From Bombyx mori (lineage: Eukaryota > Arthropoda > Insecta > Lepidoptera > Bombycidae), in the NCBI RefSeq assembly GCF_030269925.1, contig NC_085124.1:2232001-2296000 (forward strand): a stretch of 64,000 nucleotides of DNA, read 5' to 3'. The notes beneath the pieces are model-generated. The model ran no database searches. It was not told the DNA's origin and was given only the letters and a program-made list of their open reading frames with translations. Position 1 is the first letter of the stretch, and each line of letters opens with the position of its first letter. Position numbers and translations under genes: made by a program. Shown here piece after piece: positions 54,377 to 64,000 of the stretch.

Positions 54377-55545
54377 ACATATAGATCTATCTCTCTCGCA
54401 CCCCTGTACCTTAATAGCGATGACGCAATATACTTCTCAATCTGTTATCGGACAATTACCCGCTAAAATTGATATCTTATAACTTATAAACTTAACTTTC
54501 TCGTTTATAAAAATGTACTAATATGTAATAAAATGTAATAATATACTTATTTTTTATACTTGTTTTTGTCGTAAGTTTTTCTAAAAATTACCTACAAAAC
54601 TAATCATCGTTCCTATTACGTCTAATGAACGTTGAATATTTTTTATTATCGTCGTTAATATATTTTTTATTACAGCTCTACAGAAAACCAGTCAACCAAA
54701 ATTATATTTCTTAAATAATTCATAATTAGTCATAATGATTCATAATTAAAAGGAAATCTTAAATTTAGATCCTGGTGATCGAAATACCCACTCCAAAAAA
54801 ATAAATTCACAAAAATTATACATCGTAAAAAGTTAATTAAGCGAGTAGAGCCGAGTGCGAAACTAGTCTCACCAAAAAATAGGTCCAATAAGTCATTAAC
54901 CCGACTTATTGTTTCGTATGCCCGATCGATGTTTGACCTCGTAGAGTCGTAGCAAACTCGTAGCTCCATCGGTGCTACGAACCAAAATTATTAACACCAT
55001 ATATATACACATACATTGTTGTATGTCAATTTATTATTATAATTTGAACATTAATCCCACATGGTATTTTCAAACTAGAGATAAGGTTTTAAAAAAATGA
55101 AATGATTCATGCATGCGTCTGAAAATCTAATTGAGTTTTAAATAGCTGATATAGAATTTTACGATGATTTCGACATAAATTATCTTGATGCGTATAGAGA
55201 GCATAACAAAAATAAATTATGATTAAGATAATAAAAACCAATGCAAATTTTAATACAATTAGCGTTACTACTCGAGACAATCGCGCGCTAGGTTAAACTG
55301 CGCTAAATCAAATAGAACTATACAGTACGCTATACATAATCTTTCTAATAAAGTATAGTACGTTGATAGTATTTTAAAAAAACTTTCGAGAAGCTCCAAC
55401 TATTAATGGACAAAGTTCGAACCAAGTTAGACAAACGACGACGGGCGCGAGATCATCTACACGAACAAACAGTGCGCTCAAACAGAAATTTATTTATTAA
55501 CAATTTTTATCTGAATATTATAAAGCAATCACAAGTATTAAGTGC
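54377..55545. other. Gap, AT-rich, nothing recognised
   Basis: No motif-bearing frame or repeat was recognised. Confidence 0.5.
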
Positions 55546-55652
55546 GGTAGGCAGTGGCTTGGCTCTGGCATTGCTGAAGTCCATCGGCGACGGTAATCAC
55601 TCACCATCAGGTGGACCGTATGCTCGTATGTCTACAAGGGCAATAAAATTTT
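55546..55652 (+). repeat. SINE-C copy
   Basis: GGTAGGCAGTGGCTTGGCTC to CTACAAGGGCAATAAAATTT. It lies inside an open frame (55406-55723) that is therefore not a gene. Confidence 0.92.
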
Positions 55653-55789
55653 GTATGAATTTTAATGAAGAGAAGAAACTTTTTATTAATTTATTTTCTA
55701 ATACATTTGGTTTGATGTCATAATAATCCTATGACATGTAGACTGAATGATACCTAAAACAGAAGATATGCTGGAACAAACATACAATT

Positions 55790-56290
55790 GCTGGCTTATC
55801 TTCTATCAATTTTTTATCGTTACCTCGTCATCATTATCCTGTCCTTATCCCAGGCACCTGGGGTCAATGCAACATTTTTTCTCTTTCCATACTCCTGTAT
55901 CATATATCATTTCTTCGCTCACACCCCTCTTACACATATCGTTTTTCACGCAATCCATTCATTTCTTCTTAGCTCTACTTCTTCTTCTATATCCTTCCAG
56001 ATTCATAGTTAACACTCTCTTACCAACCTCATTTTCATTTTGTCTCATCACATGTCCATACCATCTCAAACGCGCACTTCTCAACATTTCTGTCACAAGT
56101 GCCACTTTAAGACTTCCTGTAACATATTCATTCCGTATTCTATCCATTCTTGTTACTCCACACATCCATCGCAACATTCGCCTCTCTGCTGCATGCAATT
56201 GCCTTTCATCCGTCATTTTAGTTGTCCAATCCATACAGGACGGCAGGCCTTATTAAAGTCTTATATCTTCCCTTTATAGTTACCTCATAT
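55790..56290 (-). pseudogene. RTE-like LINE ORF2 C-terminus, decayed
   Basis: The minus strand has AAERRMLRWMCGVTRMDRIR, NEYVTGSLKVALVTEMLRS and RLRWYGHVMRQNENEV, then GYRRRSRAKKK and a stop. Further on, WKEKKCCIDP-like wording appears in another frame. This order (RMLRWM.G.T..D..RN.Y, RWYGHVMR) is the standard end of RTE-type proteins in insects. The RT catalytic domain is absent, so it is a 5'-truncated, dead insertion on the same strand as 50688-50930. Confidence 0.78.
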
Positions 56291-57402
56291 CTATATTTAT
56301 TGCTTTTTTCAATGTACCAACTCAGTTTTTTTTTGTATTATTATATTATATCATATTAATTTACGCTAGTAAAATAACATAGATTATGCTAAAAATCTGT
56401 TAAAATTTTAGCTCTATAAAAATCTCAGAAATTGATTTTTTATTCGGTGAACACCGAAAATTCAAATCGAACGTGGTCCTTATTTTTAACTGACTTCAAA
56501 TAAAAATAGAGGAAATTCTGACTTCATTCTTTAAGATTATCATCAGTTCTTTATACCACAAAAAAAAAAAAACAAAAGCATATCTCCCTTCACTACAACA
56601 CTACACGAATAACTTCATGTTATAAATTTCAAGTCAGTGTAGGTATCTATCATCGCAATAATTTAGCAGACGCGTAATGTAAATACAAGTCAAGATAAAC
56701 ACGCAGATTTGTTTATCAACGTGACGCGCCATGTTGTTTGAGCTGCTGTTTGTTTTTGTTACATTGTAAACAAGCATCGATTATGTTATATTAAAAGTGG
56801 TCTAGTTCGATAGAGATTGGATGATAATTTTTCTTTGTTTTTTGCATTATTCGTTGGTTTGTATGTCTATTTGTTTTGGCCGCGCCAAGCACACTCTTCA
56901 TATTATTCATTCCGATGCGGAAGAACACCCGCTCTCATGGCACCATTAAGAATTTGAAATATAAATAAATAAATAACCGGAAACAAATCACGCACGATCA
57001 TCCGGTTCCAAATTCGGATTTTATATGTTATGGGTACCGGAGCCTGACATACATACTCATATACATTTAAATAAATACATATATAGATAATAAACACACA
57101 GACAATGAGCAAAATTATACGAATCTTTGCCGTTAATTTCTATGTCCCTTACATTAAAATATTCCTATTTAAGGTCTACTAAAGTGAGATTAGTGAAAAT
57201 TAAAAACAAATTAGTCGAAATAAAGATATGTCGGAGTGGTCGATGATATTATAATGCTCGTGTAGCAATCCGGGCGAGGAAGTAATGCTCTTGATATTTA
57301 AATTTTTACGAATGACACACAACACAATTGCCAGATTAATTACTAATCCTTGGATACTAATAGAGAGAGAGCACAGCTTGCTTGCCACTTTCATTTCATT
57401 TA
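56291..57402. other. Gap, AT-rich, nothing recognised
   Basis: Short A-runs and ATACAT microsatellite words (57040-57095). No gene seen. Confidence 0.5.
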
Positions 57403-57542
57403 ACGGCCGTCTGGTGTAGTGGTAAGTGACATACATGGTCACTACACAAGGGGGTCGCGGGTTCGAATCCCGCCAAGGGAAGATATTTGTATGATAAATA
57501 TAAATGTCTTTTCCAGGATTATGGATGTATATTAAATATACC
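57403..57542 (+). repeat. SINE-D, left half of an interrupted copy
   Basis: ACGGCCGTCTGGTGTAGTGG and the perfect B box GGTTCGAATCC lead to TTAAATATACC, where the mariner begins. The right half resumes at 60982. A tRNA reading is rejected because the arms do not fold as a clover-leaf. Confidence 0.9.
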
Positions 57543-57544
57543 TA

Positions 57545-58843
57545 GTCAGGTCATAAGTATTGTCACACAGTAAAAACTTTTCTTTTAGAATGCTGGCCAC
57601 AAAAAAGTTTATTGAATTCGAATTTCGAATTGTTCATGAAAATAAAAATGTATACTTTTAGAATTTTACTCATTTTTAAATATGGAGTGGACGCTTAAAG
57701 AAGATCGTGTTGCAGTTATTGCATTGCATCGTTGCGGTTACGCGCCAATTCAAATTTTTAACATACTGAAAAATTTGAATATAACCAAAAGATTCGTTTA
57801 TCGTACCATCAAACGATACAATGAAGACTCTAGTGTAGATGACAGGTCAAGAAGTGGTCGCCCTCGGTCTGTTAGGACTCCAGCAGTGATAAAAGCTGTG
57901 AAGGCGCGAATTCAAAGAAATCCCAAACGTAAGCAGAAACTGTTGGCCCTTCAGATGGGGTTAAGCAGAACCACAGTGAAAAGGGTGTTAAATGAAGACT
58001 TAGGGCTTCGGGCATATCGAAGAAAAACAGGACATCGTTTGAATGCTCGTCTAATGGACCTGAGACTAAAGAGATGCCGCGCTTTGTTGAAGCGGTACGC
58101 GGGAAAAAAATATCGGGAAATTCTTTTTTCGGATGAATTTTTTTTTACCGTAGAACAGAGCTACAACAAACAAAATGATAAGGTGTACGCACACAGTAGT
58201 GAAGAAGCGAGCAACCGTATTCCGCGTGTCCAACGAGGTCATTTTCCATCCTCGCTCATGGTATGGTTGGGAGTTTCTTATTGGGGCTTAACAGAGGTAC
58301 ATTTTTGTGAGAAAGGTATAAAAACGAATGCAGTTGTGTATCAAAATATAGTCCTGACGAACCTTGTGGAACCTGTTTCTCATACCATGTTCAATAACAG
58401 GCACTGGGTATTCCAACAAGATTCGGCGCCAGCTCATAGAGCGAAGAGCACACAAGACTGGCTGGCGGCGCGTGAAATCGACTTCATCCGGCACGAAGAC
58501 TGGCTCTCCTCCAGTCCAGATTTGAATCCGTTAGATTACAAGATATGGCAACACTTGGAGGAAAAGGCGTGCTCAAAGCCTCATCCCAATTTGGAGTCAC
58601 TCAAGACATCCTTGATTAAGGCAGCCGCCGATATTGACATGAACCTCGTTCGTGCTGCGATAGACGACTGGCCGCGCAGATTGAAGGCCTGTATTCAAAA
58701 TCACGGAGGTCATTTTGAATAAACTTTAGTGGCATAATAATCTATGTTTTGTTAAGTTCATTTTGGTATATGAATGGTTACATAATGAATAAACTTGTTT
58801 CAATTATTTTACATTAAACATGTGACAGAATTTATGACCTGAC
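57545..58843 (+). mobile_element. mariner (maT/DD37D, Bmmar1-like), intact copy 2
   Basis: 1,299 bp with the same inverted ends as the copy at 25109, flanked by TA at 57543-57544 and 58844-58845. It interrupts SINE-D. It differs from copy 1 by scattered substitutions and a 9-bp length change. Confidence 0.95.
57682..58722 (+). CDS. mariner transposase, DD37D type
   Basis: 346 residues, uninterrupted. It begins MEWTLKEDRVAV, three residues longer than the copy at 25246, and probably the ancestral start. The catalytic residues correspond to D151 (FSDEFFFTVE), D247 (FQQDSAPAHRA) and D285 (SSPDLNPLDYK), with 37 residues between the last two. Helix-turn-helix segments and the GRPR linker are intact. 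Compared with copy 1 it has S after the second catalytic D (more usual) but L where copy 1 has P in the DWPSSSPDLNP stretch (normally P), so each copy has its own suspect change. It acts on its own TA-flanked ends and could in principle mobilise short relatives. Activity cannot be judged from sequence. Confidence 0.93.
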   Translation: MEWTLKEDRVAVIALHRCGYAPIQIFNILKNLNITKRFVYRTIKRYNEDSSVDDRSRSGRPRSVRTPAVIKAVKARIQRNPKRKQKLLALQMGLSRTTVKRVLNEDLGLRAYRRKTGHRLNARLMDLRLKRCRALLKRYAGKKYREILFSDEFFFTVEQSYNKQNDKVYAHSSEEASNRIPRVQRGHFPSSLMVWLGVSYWGLTEVHFCEKGIKTNAVVYQNIVLTNLVEPVSHTMFNNRHWVFQQDSAPAHRAKSTQDWLAAREIDFIRHEDWLSSSPDLNPLDYKIWQHLEEKACSKPHPNLESLKTSLIKAAADIDMNLVRAAIDDWPRRLKACIQNHGGHFE

Positions 58844-58860
58844 TAGGTATGTATGTGTAT

Positions 58861-60516
58861 CGCCCGATAGTAGTGTTGGACGAGGCCGGGAAGCTCCTTG
58901 AGCGTGTGGTTGCCGGGCGTCTTGTTCAGCACCTGGAGAACATTGGGCCGGATCTCGCGTCCAACCAATATGGCTTCCGGAGAGGTCGGTCGACCGTGGA
59001 CGCGGTCTTACGGGTCCGCGATCTTTCCGACCAGGCGTGCTCTGGGGGAGGTGTACTGTTGGCTGTATCGATTGATATTGCCAACGCTTTCAACACGATC
59101 CCCTGGAGCACGATCGTGGAGTCATTACGGTTTCACCGCGTCCCCACCGGTCTCCGTAATTTGATTGAGGATTATCTCTCAGGGCGGGCGGCGATCTTCC
59201 CCGAGCGGAGTGGGTGGGGACGAAAAACAGTGTCGCGTGGGGTTCCACAAGGGTCGGTACTGGGTCCACTCCTTTGGAATATAGGCTTTGACTGGGTCCT
59301 CCGCGGGGCTAACCTGCCTGGCGTCGAAGTGGTTTGCTACGCTGACGACACGCTGGTGACGGCTCGCGGAGACGACTACCGGTCAGCAGCCGTCCTGGTT
59401 GTGGCTGCAGTGGCAACTGTGGTAAGACGAATAAAGAGACTCGGCCTCGAGGTGGCCCTCCAAAAATCCGAAGCAGTGTGCTTCCACTCAGCTCGGAAAG
59501 GGCCACCTCAAGGCGCGAATCTCGTAGTCGGGGGTGTCACCATTGCTGTCCAGCCGAAGCTCAAGTATTTGGGCCTTGTGCTGGACAGCAAATGGAGATT
59601 CGACCACCATTTTAAAGCGCTGGTTCCGACGCTCATGGGGGCGGCAGGTGCGCTGACCCGTCTTCTTCCCAACGTCGGAGGATGCAGCGCCGGTACTCGG
59701 CGACTGTACCTTGGGGTGGTGCGCAGTATGGCCCTGTACGGTGCTCCCGTGTGGTCGCCCGCACTCTCCGCGAGAAACGCGGCTCTGCTGCATAGAGCTC
59801 AGCGGGCGCTTGCGTTGAGGGTCATCAGGGGGTACCGCACCATCTCTCAAGATGTGGCCTGCGCTCTCGCCGGATCCCTACCCTGGGACCTCGAGGCCGA
59901 AATCTTGGCTGCGGTATATCGGCGTAAGGCGCAGGCCTTGAGTCGGGGGCGGTCGCCCGGCCCGTCGACTGTCGGTCGGTGGAAGCGTGCTGCGCGTCAT
60001 GTAGCATACGCTAAGTGGAGAGAGCGATTGCTGAAAGAACTTGGCCAAACTTCGGCCACCCGCCGGCGCACCCTCGAGGCCCTGGTGCCCGTGCTGGAGG
60101 CATGGTCGGATCGGCGTCACGGCATACTCTCCTTTCACCTTGCGCAGGTCCTCTCGGGACATGGCTGTTTCGGGAGGTACCTGTGGAAGGTCTGCAGGGG
60201 AGAGCCACACCCGGGCTGCCACCAGTGCGGGCACCCGGACGATGACGCGCAGCACGCGCTCGAAACTTGCCCGCGTTGGGAGCACTCGCGGCGAGATCTC
60301 GTCGCGGTGCTGGGGAGTAACCTCTCCCTGCGGGCTGTCGTCGCCCGCATGTTAGAGGATCAGGGCTCGTGGGAGGCCATGGCCAGGTTTTGTGACCTGG
60401 TAATGGCGTCCCGTGAGGCTGAGGAGCGTGAAAGGGAGTGGGATCCCTCTTCAGCACCTCAGCGCAGAAGGCGGGATGGCCGGCGCGGGCGTGAAGCTCC
60501 CGCTCAGCCCCCGTAG
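58861..60516 (+). pseudogene. R1-clade reverse transcriptase, truncated but open
   Basis: The element supplies about 551 residues. The first four of the open frame (MYVY) come from the duplicated target, so the Met is not a native start. The coding part enters at RPIVVLDEAGKLLERV, a conserved RT segment of the R1 clade. The palm motifs are SIDIANAFNTIPW, RGVPQGSVLGPLLW and CYADDTLV, followed by the thumb and a C-terminal CCHC knuckle (CHQCGHPDDDAQHALETC) near residue 460. The N-terminal endonuclease and first RT blocks are missing, as expected for incomplete reverse transcription, so the product could not retrotranspose alone. There is no stop or frameshift in the retained region, so the insertion is young. 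Confidence 0.88.
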
Positions 60517-60966
60517 GGACTATCAGGTGGCGGGTGCGGGGGCGCCCGGTACTCGACTGTCGGTCCGGTGGTGGGGCGGTGCAAGGTGGCTCCTGTGCGC
60601 CGCCCACGGTGTATCTCCCGAAATGACGTCCTTCGGGATTTTCCCGGAGATGAAATCCCGTCTTATCATCAGGACGGGTACCGGCGAAGGCAGACTTTCG
60701 GCGCGCACTGCGGTACCGTATCTCTGGTGTAGCCGGTGTGGTGGAGCTCGATGGGGTTTAGTCGGTAGTCGTTCTGCGGGGCAAGTGCTTCGCGCGCCTT
60801 TTTCAAGGCGTAGTCTCTTGCGAGGAATTCGGGGAGGTGGAGGACCTTCTCGTCCCCCTCTTCCTCTCAGGAGGCGCCGGAGTCCGACATAACCCGGTTC
60901 GTTACCCCCCCGGACCGGGTATCCGTAAATGGATTCCCCAGCGTTAAAAAAAAAAAAAAAAAAAAA
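58861..60966 (+). mobile_element. R1-clade non-LTR retrotransposon, 5'-truncated
   Basis: 2.1 kb, flanked by a perfect 15-bp duplication (GGTATGTATGTGTAT at 58846-58860 and 60967-60981), starting inside the RT domain and ending in about 18 A after CCCAGCGTT. The composition is GC-rich against an AT-rich window. Shorter 3' ends of the same family occur at 21224 and 24492. Confidence 0.93.
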
Positions 60967-60981
60967 GGTATGTATGTGTAT

Positions 60982-61101
60982 AATAAAAATCTTACATTTA
61001 TTTCCGTTATCTGGTACCTGTAACACAAGTTCTTTACGAACTTATCACGGGACCAGTTAACGTGGCGTGATTGTTAGTAAATATTTATTTATTTATTTAT
61101 T
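60982..61101 (+). repeat. SINE-D, right half
   Basis: AATAAAAATCTTACATTTAT, TAACACAAGTTCTTTACGAA and a TTTATTTATT tail complete the copy begun at 57403. The 15-bp duplication at 60967 belongs to it. Confidence 0.9.
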
Positions 61102-61343
61102 TTACCCCACCTATCCTCTGTACACCTTTAAAACGTTTGTGTCTCGTTAAACAATAGTAATCGTCATCCGCATTCGATGTATGAAACAAAACAAATAAAA
61201 CACATAAGATTTATGCTTAAAATAAAAATATTAGTTGTATATTGCGCAGTAGCGTTTTCCCGGTCTATTGCCAGGGTCCGTTTTTCCTATTTAAGCTCCT
61301 CTACTTTGCCCGGTCTTTGCAAGTTATGGCTAAATAATTTCAT

Positions 61344-61660
61344 TAGTAATTTAATTACAAAAAATACTGACACGGTCGTTTTACTGATGGTAGAACCTCT
61401 TGTGAGTCCGCGCGGGTAGGTACCACCACCCCGCCTATTTCTGTCGTGAAGCAGTAATGCGTTTCGGTTTGAAGGGTGGGGCAGCCGTTGTAACTATACT
61501 TGAGACCTTAGAACTTATCTCAAGATGGGTGGCGCACTTACGTTGTAGATGTCTCTGGGATCCAGTAACCACTTAACACCAAGTGGGCTGTGAGCTCGTC
61601 CACCCATCTAAGTAATAAAAAAATAGTAATTTAATTACAAAAAATATTGACACGGTCGTT
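61344..61660 (+). repeat. SINE-A, headless form, with 37-bp target duplication
   Basis: 61344-61380 and 61624-61660 are the same 37 bases with one mismatch and exactly bracket the copy (61381-61623). This proves the 245-bp form inserted as such, starting at TTACTGATGG and ending in AATAAAAAAA. Confidence 0.95.
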
Positions 61661-61740
61661 GAGAGTATAAGATCTGAACGATGAATGAGCTAACATTATA
61701 TTAAGGTCTCACCTCATGGCCATTACAATGCGTACGGCCA

Positions 61741-62165
61741 TTGCCGATATCCACAAATAATCGGTATCCACAATAATCCACGATCAAGTTAATCGTAACA
61801 ACTAGTCGTTAACGACAGAAAAACCCTTTCATTATCATCATCATCAGCATTTATCTGCCCACTGCTGGACATAGACCTTCCCCAATCCCTTCCACATAAT
61901 GCGGTCCTCCGCCTTCCGCATCCAACGACTTCCCGCCGTTCAAATATCATTAATATCGAAAACTTTCTTTGTCTAAAGATTCCAAATAATGTATGCTTTA
62001 AATCGGTCAAATTTTAAGCCCATTACTGTACCCTGCTATTCCCAATATCCACGAACAATCATGATCATTAATTACAATCAAGTTGATCGAAATAACTAGT
62101 CTTTAAAAACAGAAAATCCCTTTCCACAATTATTATTAGTATCGCAAAATCGGTCAAATTTGCAA
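61741..62165. repeat. Diverged direct duplication carrying a LINE piece
   Basis: Words such as ATATCCAC, GATCAAGTTAATCG, AACTAGTCGTTAACGACAGA and AAATCGGTCAAATTT in the left part (61741-62011) recur in the right part (62035-62165). The left part also holds the LINE fragment at 61828. Confidence 0.6.
61828..61925 (-). pseudogene. LINE 3' end fragment (RTE-like)
   Basis: On the minus strand GGAAGGTCTATGTCCAGCAG and a run of ATG/GAT repeats match the usual last codons (…VQQW) and tail of a widespread lepidopteran LINE. Only the end remains. Confidence 0.5.
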
Positions 62166-62468
62166 TCAAATTAAATGAAGCAAACTTTCATTGCTAATAG
62201 AGCCGGGCGAGTTGTACCACCTCTGTTAAGATATATACGGCCAGTGATAGGATACAACGATCTTTAGTAATGTAGACAAATACGGCTGGGAATTATAAAT
62301 TGATTGACGAAAGCGTCGAGAGGAATGCCTGATAGATTATCATTTCTAATTCTGTTTTAAAACAATAGAAGAGATTGCATTATTATTCTTGGTACATTTT
62401 GCAATAATCATGTGATGTTTACAAGCAACATTGTATTTTAGCTACACTTCTCTAGGTATATAATAATA
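61926..62468. other. Gap outside the duplication, nothing recognised
   Basis: Apart from the right duplication part, AT-rich sequence without a supported feature. Confidence 0.45.
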
Positions 62469-62675
62469 CTAGCGACCCGCCCTCGCTTCGCTTCGGAAAC
62501 ATTAAAACACACATGAAACCAAAAAAATAAAATTAAAAAAAAGTAGCCTATGTTCATCAGGGACAATGTCGGCTTCTAATGGAAAAATAATTTTTCAAAT
62601 CGGTCCAGTAGTTTCGGAGCCTATTCGAAACAAACAAACAAACAAATCTTTCCTCTTTATAATATTAAGTATAGA
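62469..62675 (-). mobile_element. Non-autonomous Helitron, 207 bp
   Basis: On the minus strand it begins TCTATACTTAATATTATAAAG and ends GAGGGCGGGTCGCTAG. It is a close relative of 2062-2270. Confidence 0.82.
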
Positions 62676-63016
62676 TATAGAATGGCGATGCGTCCTCGGA
62701 TGTCGCCGCGGTGACGTCATACATCGTTAGCCATCGGCTTGCGGTATTGCGATGACACAGAATATCCGAAACGGATTTTACTAGGAAATGTGGTGAATAA
62801 GCTGTATTCGATGCGGGGGCGTTTTTCGCGGAAAACGAAAACAATGTGACTTGATTTTCGAGAACGCTTTTCATTTGGCTTTAGCTTTATCGATTTATAA
62901 AGGTGTATAAAGGTCGCCACAATATGTAGCTATGTATGGATCTCACGTTTTAAGGGCTGGGCAAGCTATGTTCTGTCACTATGACCCTTGGTATTTCCTA
63001 TCAAGCTATTTATAGT
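62676..63016. other. Gap, with a CRE-type octamer and faint SINE-A trace
   Basis: TGACGTCA at 62712-62719 in a GC-richer patch. GTTTTAAGGGCTGGGCAAGC at 62950 is a faint SINE-A word. No gene was seen. Confidence 0.45.
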
Positions 63017-63107
63017 CAGTGTGTTTAGTGCGAGTTTTCTAACTTCTCGATAGCGTAAAAGTTAACTCAAGTTTGTATCCAGTTGGAACAGCGTCCGTAG
63101 CGCCCAT
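63017..63107. mobile_element. Family E arm, solitary
   Basis: CAGTGTGTTTAGTGCGAGTT to AGTTGGAACAGCGTCCGTAG. The second arm is missing. Confidence 0.7.
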
Positions 63108-63836
63108 AGAGAACCTTATATTCTTAAAACAGTCTACACGGATATTTATCCGAAGGAACGGTTGTGCAAACTTTCCTGTGATCCGTTCGTAGTGTCTATA
63201 CCTATTTTCCTGTCCCACTTTCGAATTCTAGTTGCTGCCATAAGTACCTAGTGGAACAGCTAAGGCATTTTTTTTTTCTGGATCAGCTATAGCAGTTTGG
63301 ATCCAACATGGATAAATACCACCAACCTGTTTGTCAATGTCGCGAAGCAATCAAGCTTTATATTTCCAAACTCTTTCACCTACTCAGATCGGCCTTAATC
63401 TTTGCGTGTGATAAAAAATTATAGAAACTTAATTAACTTGTTGCCTATAAATATTCAGTTATTAATATTAGGTAAGATTAGTTCCCGGGGTCACGCTATT
63501 TATATATAATATGTCTGGTTACGAACTAGCGATATTCTAGATACTTATAAGACAACTGTTTTAATAAACAGCATAAACTTGGGTCCAAACCACCTCCACG
63601 CTAAATGGCAGCCATTTTGATTTTTTAAATGAAATCTCTTTAGGTGTGTACAAAAAACATCATATCAGTAAAAGTTTGGGTTTCACTGCGATAAAAATAG
63701 GCTTATTCGACCGTTAATAATACTGTCTGTCATTTACATTATAAAAGAATCTGTTTACTATTTTGTAAAAACTTTACAAAAAATAAGACATTTAAAAAAA
63801 AGTAAAAAAAAACGTAAATTACCAAATTATTGCTTA
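63108..63836. other. Gap, mostly unassigned
   Basis: 63290-63400 has a faint SINE-A-like order (TACCACCAACCTG, GTCGCGAAGCAATC). The rest is AT-rich without a supported feature. Confidence 0.4.
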
Positions 63837-64000
63837 CAAGCGGCCTGCTCCGGCTTCGCTCGGGTCTTTAACAAACATTTCAACGATATAAGACGTTGTT
63901 TTATGTAAATGAAAATGTGTTCTACAAAGTCGCAGTACATTATTTTATACTGTGGCGGGTAGCTATCATCAATAGTTTTCACAGGGCACGCGATGTAAAG
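63837..64000 (-). mobile_element. Helitron 3' part, cut by window end
   Basis: CGGCCTGCTCCGGCTTCGCTC and CAGGGCACGCGATGTAAAG match the family at 11767-12202 and 14061-14497. Its terminal CTAG is mutated. An extra ACTGTGGCGGGTAGC block lies near 63950. Confidence 0.75.

Noticed and set aside
55406..55723. 105-residue plus-strand gene
   Set aside because: About a third of it is a SINE-C copy.
57410..57480. tRNA gene (also 6900-6965 and 15180-15246)
   Set aside because: A and B boxes are present but the acceptor and anticodon stems do not form, and the sequence continues into a SINE body and tail.
60011..60607. 198-residue minus-strand protein and other frames over the R1 LINE
   Set aside because: They are antisense shadows of the GC-rich reverse transcriptase frame.

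Overview
This 64 kb window looks like gene-poor, transposon-packed DNA of a lepidopteran, most likely the silkworm Bombyx (mori or mandarina). The reasons are the dominant SINE families, the Bmmar1-like mariners with a DD37D transposase, R1-clade and R4/Dong-like non-LTR retrotransposons, Helitrons with TC...CTAG ends, and an AT-rich background. Species and family names come from memory of the families, not from a search. I see no convincing host protein-coding gene, no rRNA, no stand-alone tRNA gene and no CRISPR array. Most open frames here are repeat sequence.

Repeat labels used below. SINE-A has a tRNA-Arg-like head, a body ending near TCTAAGCAATAAA, and a frequent 245-bp headless form. 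SINE-B carries the GATCCGGTGGTAGATTCTGC core. SINE-C is about 115 bp and ends CAAGGGCAATAAA. SINE-D has a second kind of tRNA-like head. Family E is a foldback element with the end motif CTTAGTGCGAGTTTTT. Families G, K and L are unclassified repeats seen two or three times each. SINE-A and SINE-B may correspond to the described silkworm families Bm1 or BMC1, but I cannot assign those names safely.

Layout. 0-17 kb: scattered SINEs, a pogo/Tigger-like remnant (2.7-3.5 kb), an inverted SINE-A pair (3.75-4.86 kb), several Helitrons, a perfect 18-bp-stem hairpin (12.5 kb). 17-31 kb: more SINEs and Helitrons, a foldback MITE (22.2 kb), a duplicated segment carrying an R1-LINE 3' end (21.2 and 24.5-26.8 kb), one copy of which holds an intact mariner (25.1-26.4 kb), and a second, unrelated mariner fragment (29.1 kb). 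31.6-34.5 kb: the most unusual structure, six head-to-tail copies of a GC-rich, hairpin-bearing unit with LTR-like ends. 38.1-43.3 kb: two minus-strand non-LTR elements with restriction-like endonucleases, arranged head to tail and bounded by TAA repeats; the larger has one continuous 1,269-codon frame broken by a single TAA. 43-57 kb: repeats, an inverted duplication (45.9-46.4 kb), RTE-like LINE ends. 57.4-61.1 kb: a SINE-D copy split by a second intact mariner and by a 5'-truncated R1-clade LINE with a 15-bp target duplication. 61-64 kb: a SINE-A with a 37-bp target duplication, Helitrons, and a Helitron cut by the window edge.

The window does not hold an operon or pathway. The autonomous or near-autonomous elements (mariners, R1-clade LINE, R4/Dong-like LINEs) are possible sources of enzyme for non-autonomous partners. 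The nesting gives relative ages, and the tandem array and near-intact LINE are the parts most worth follow-up.
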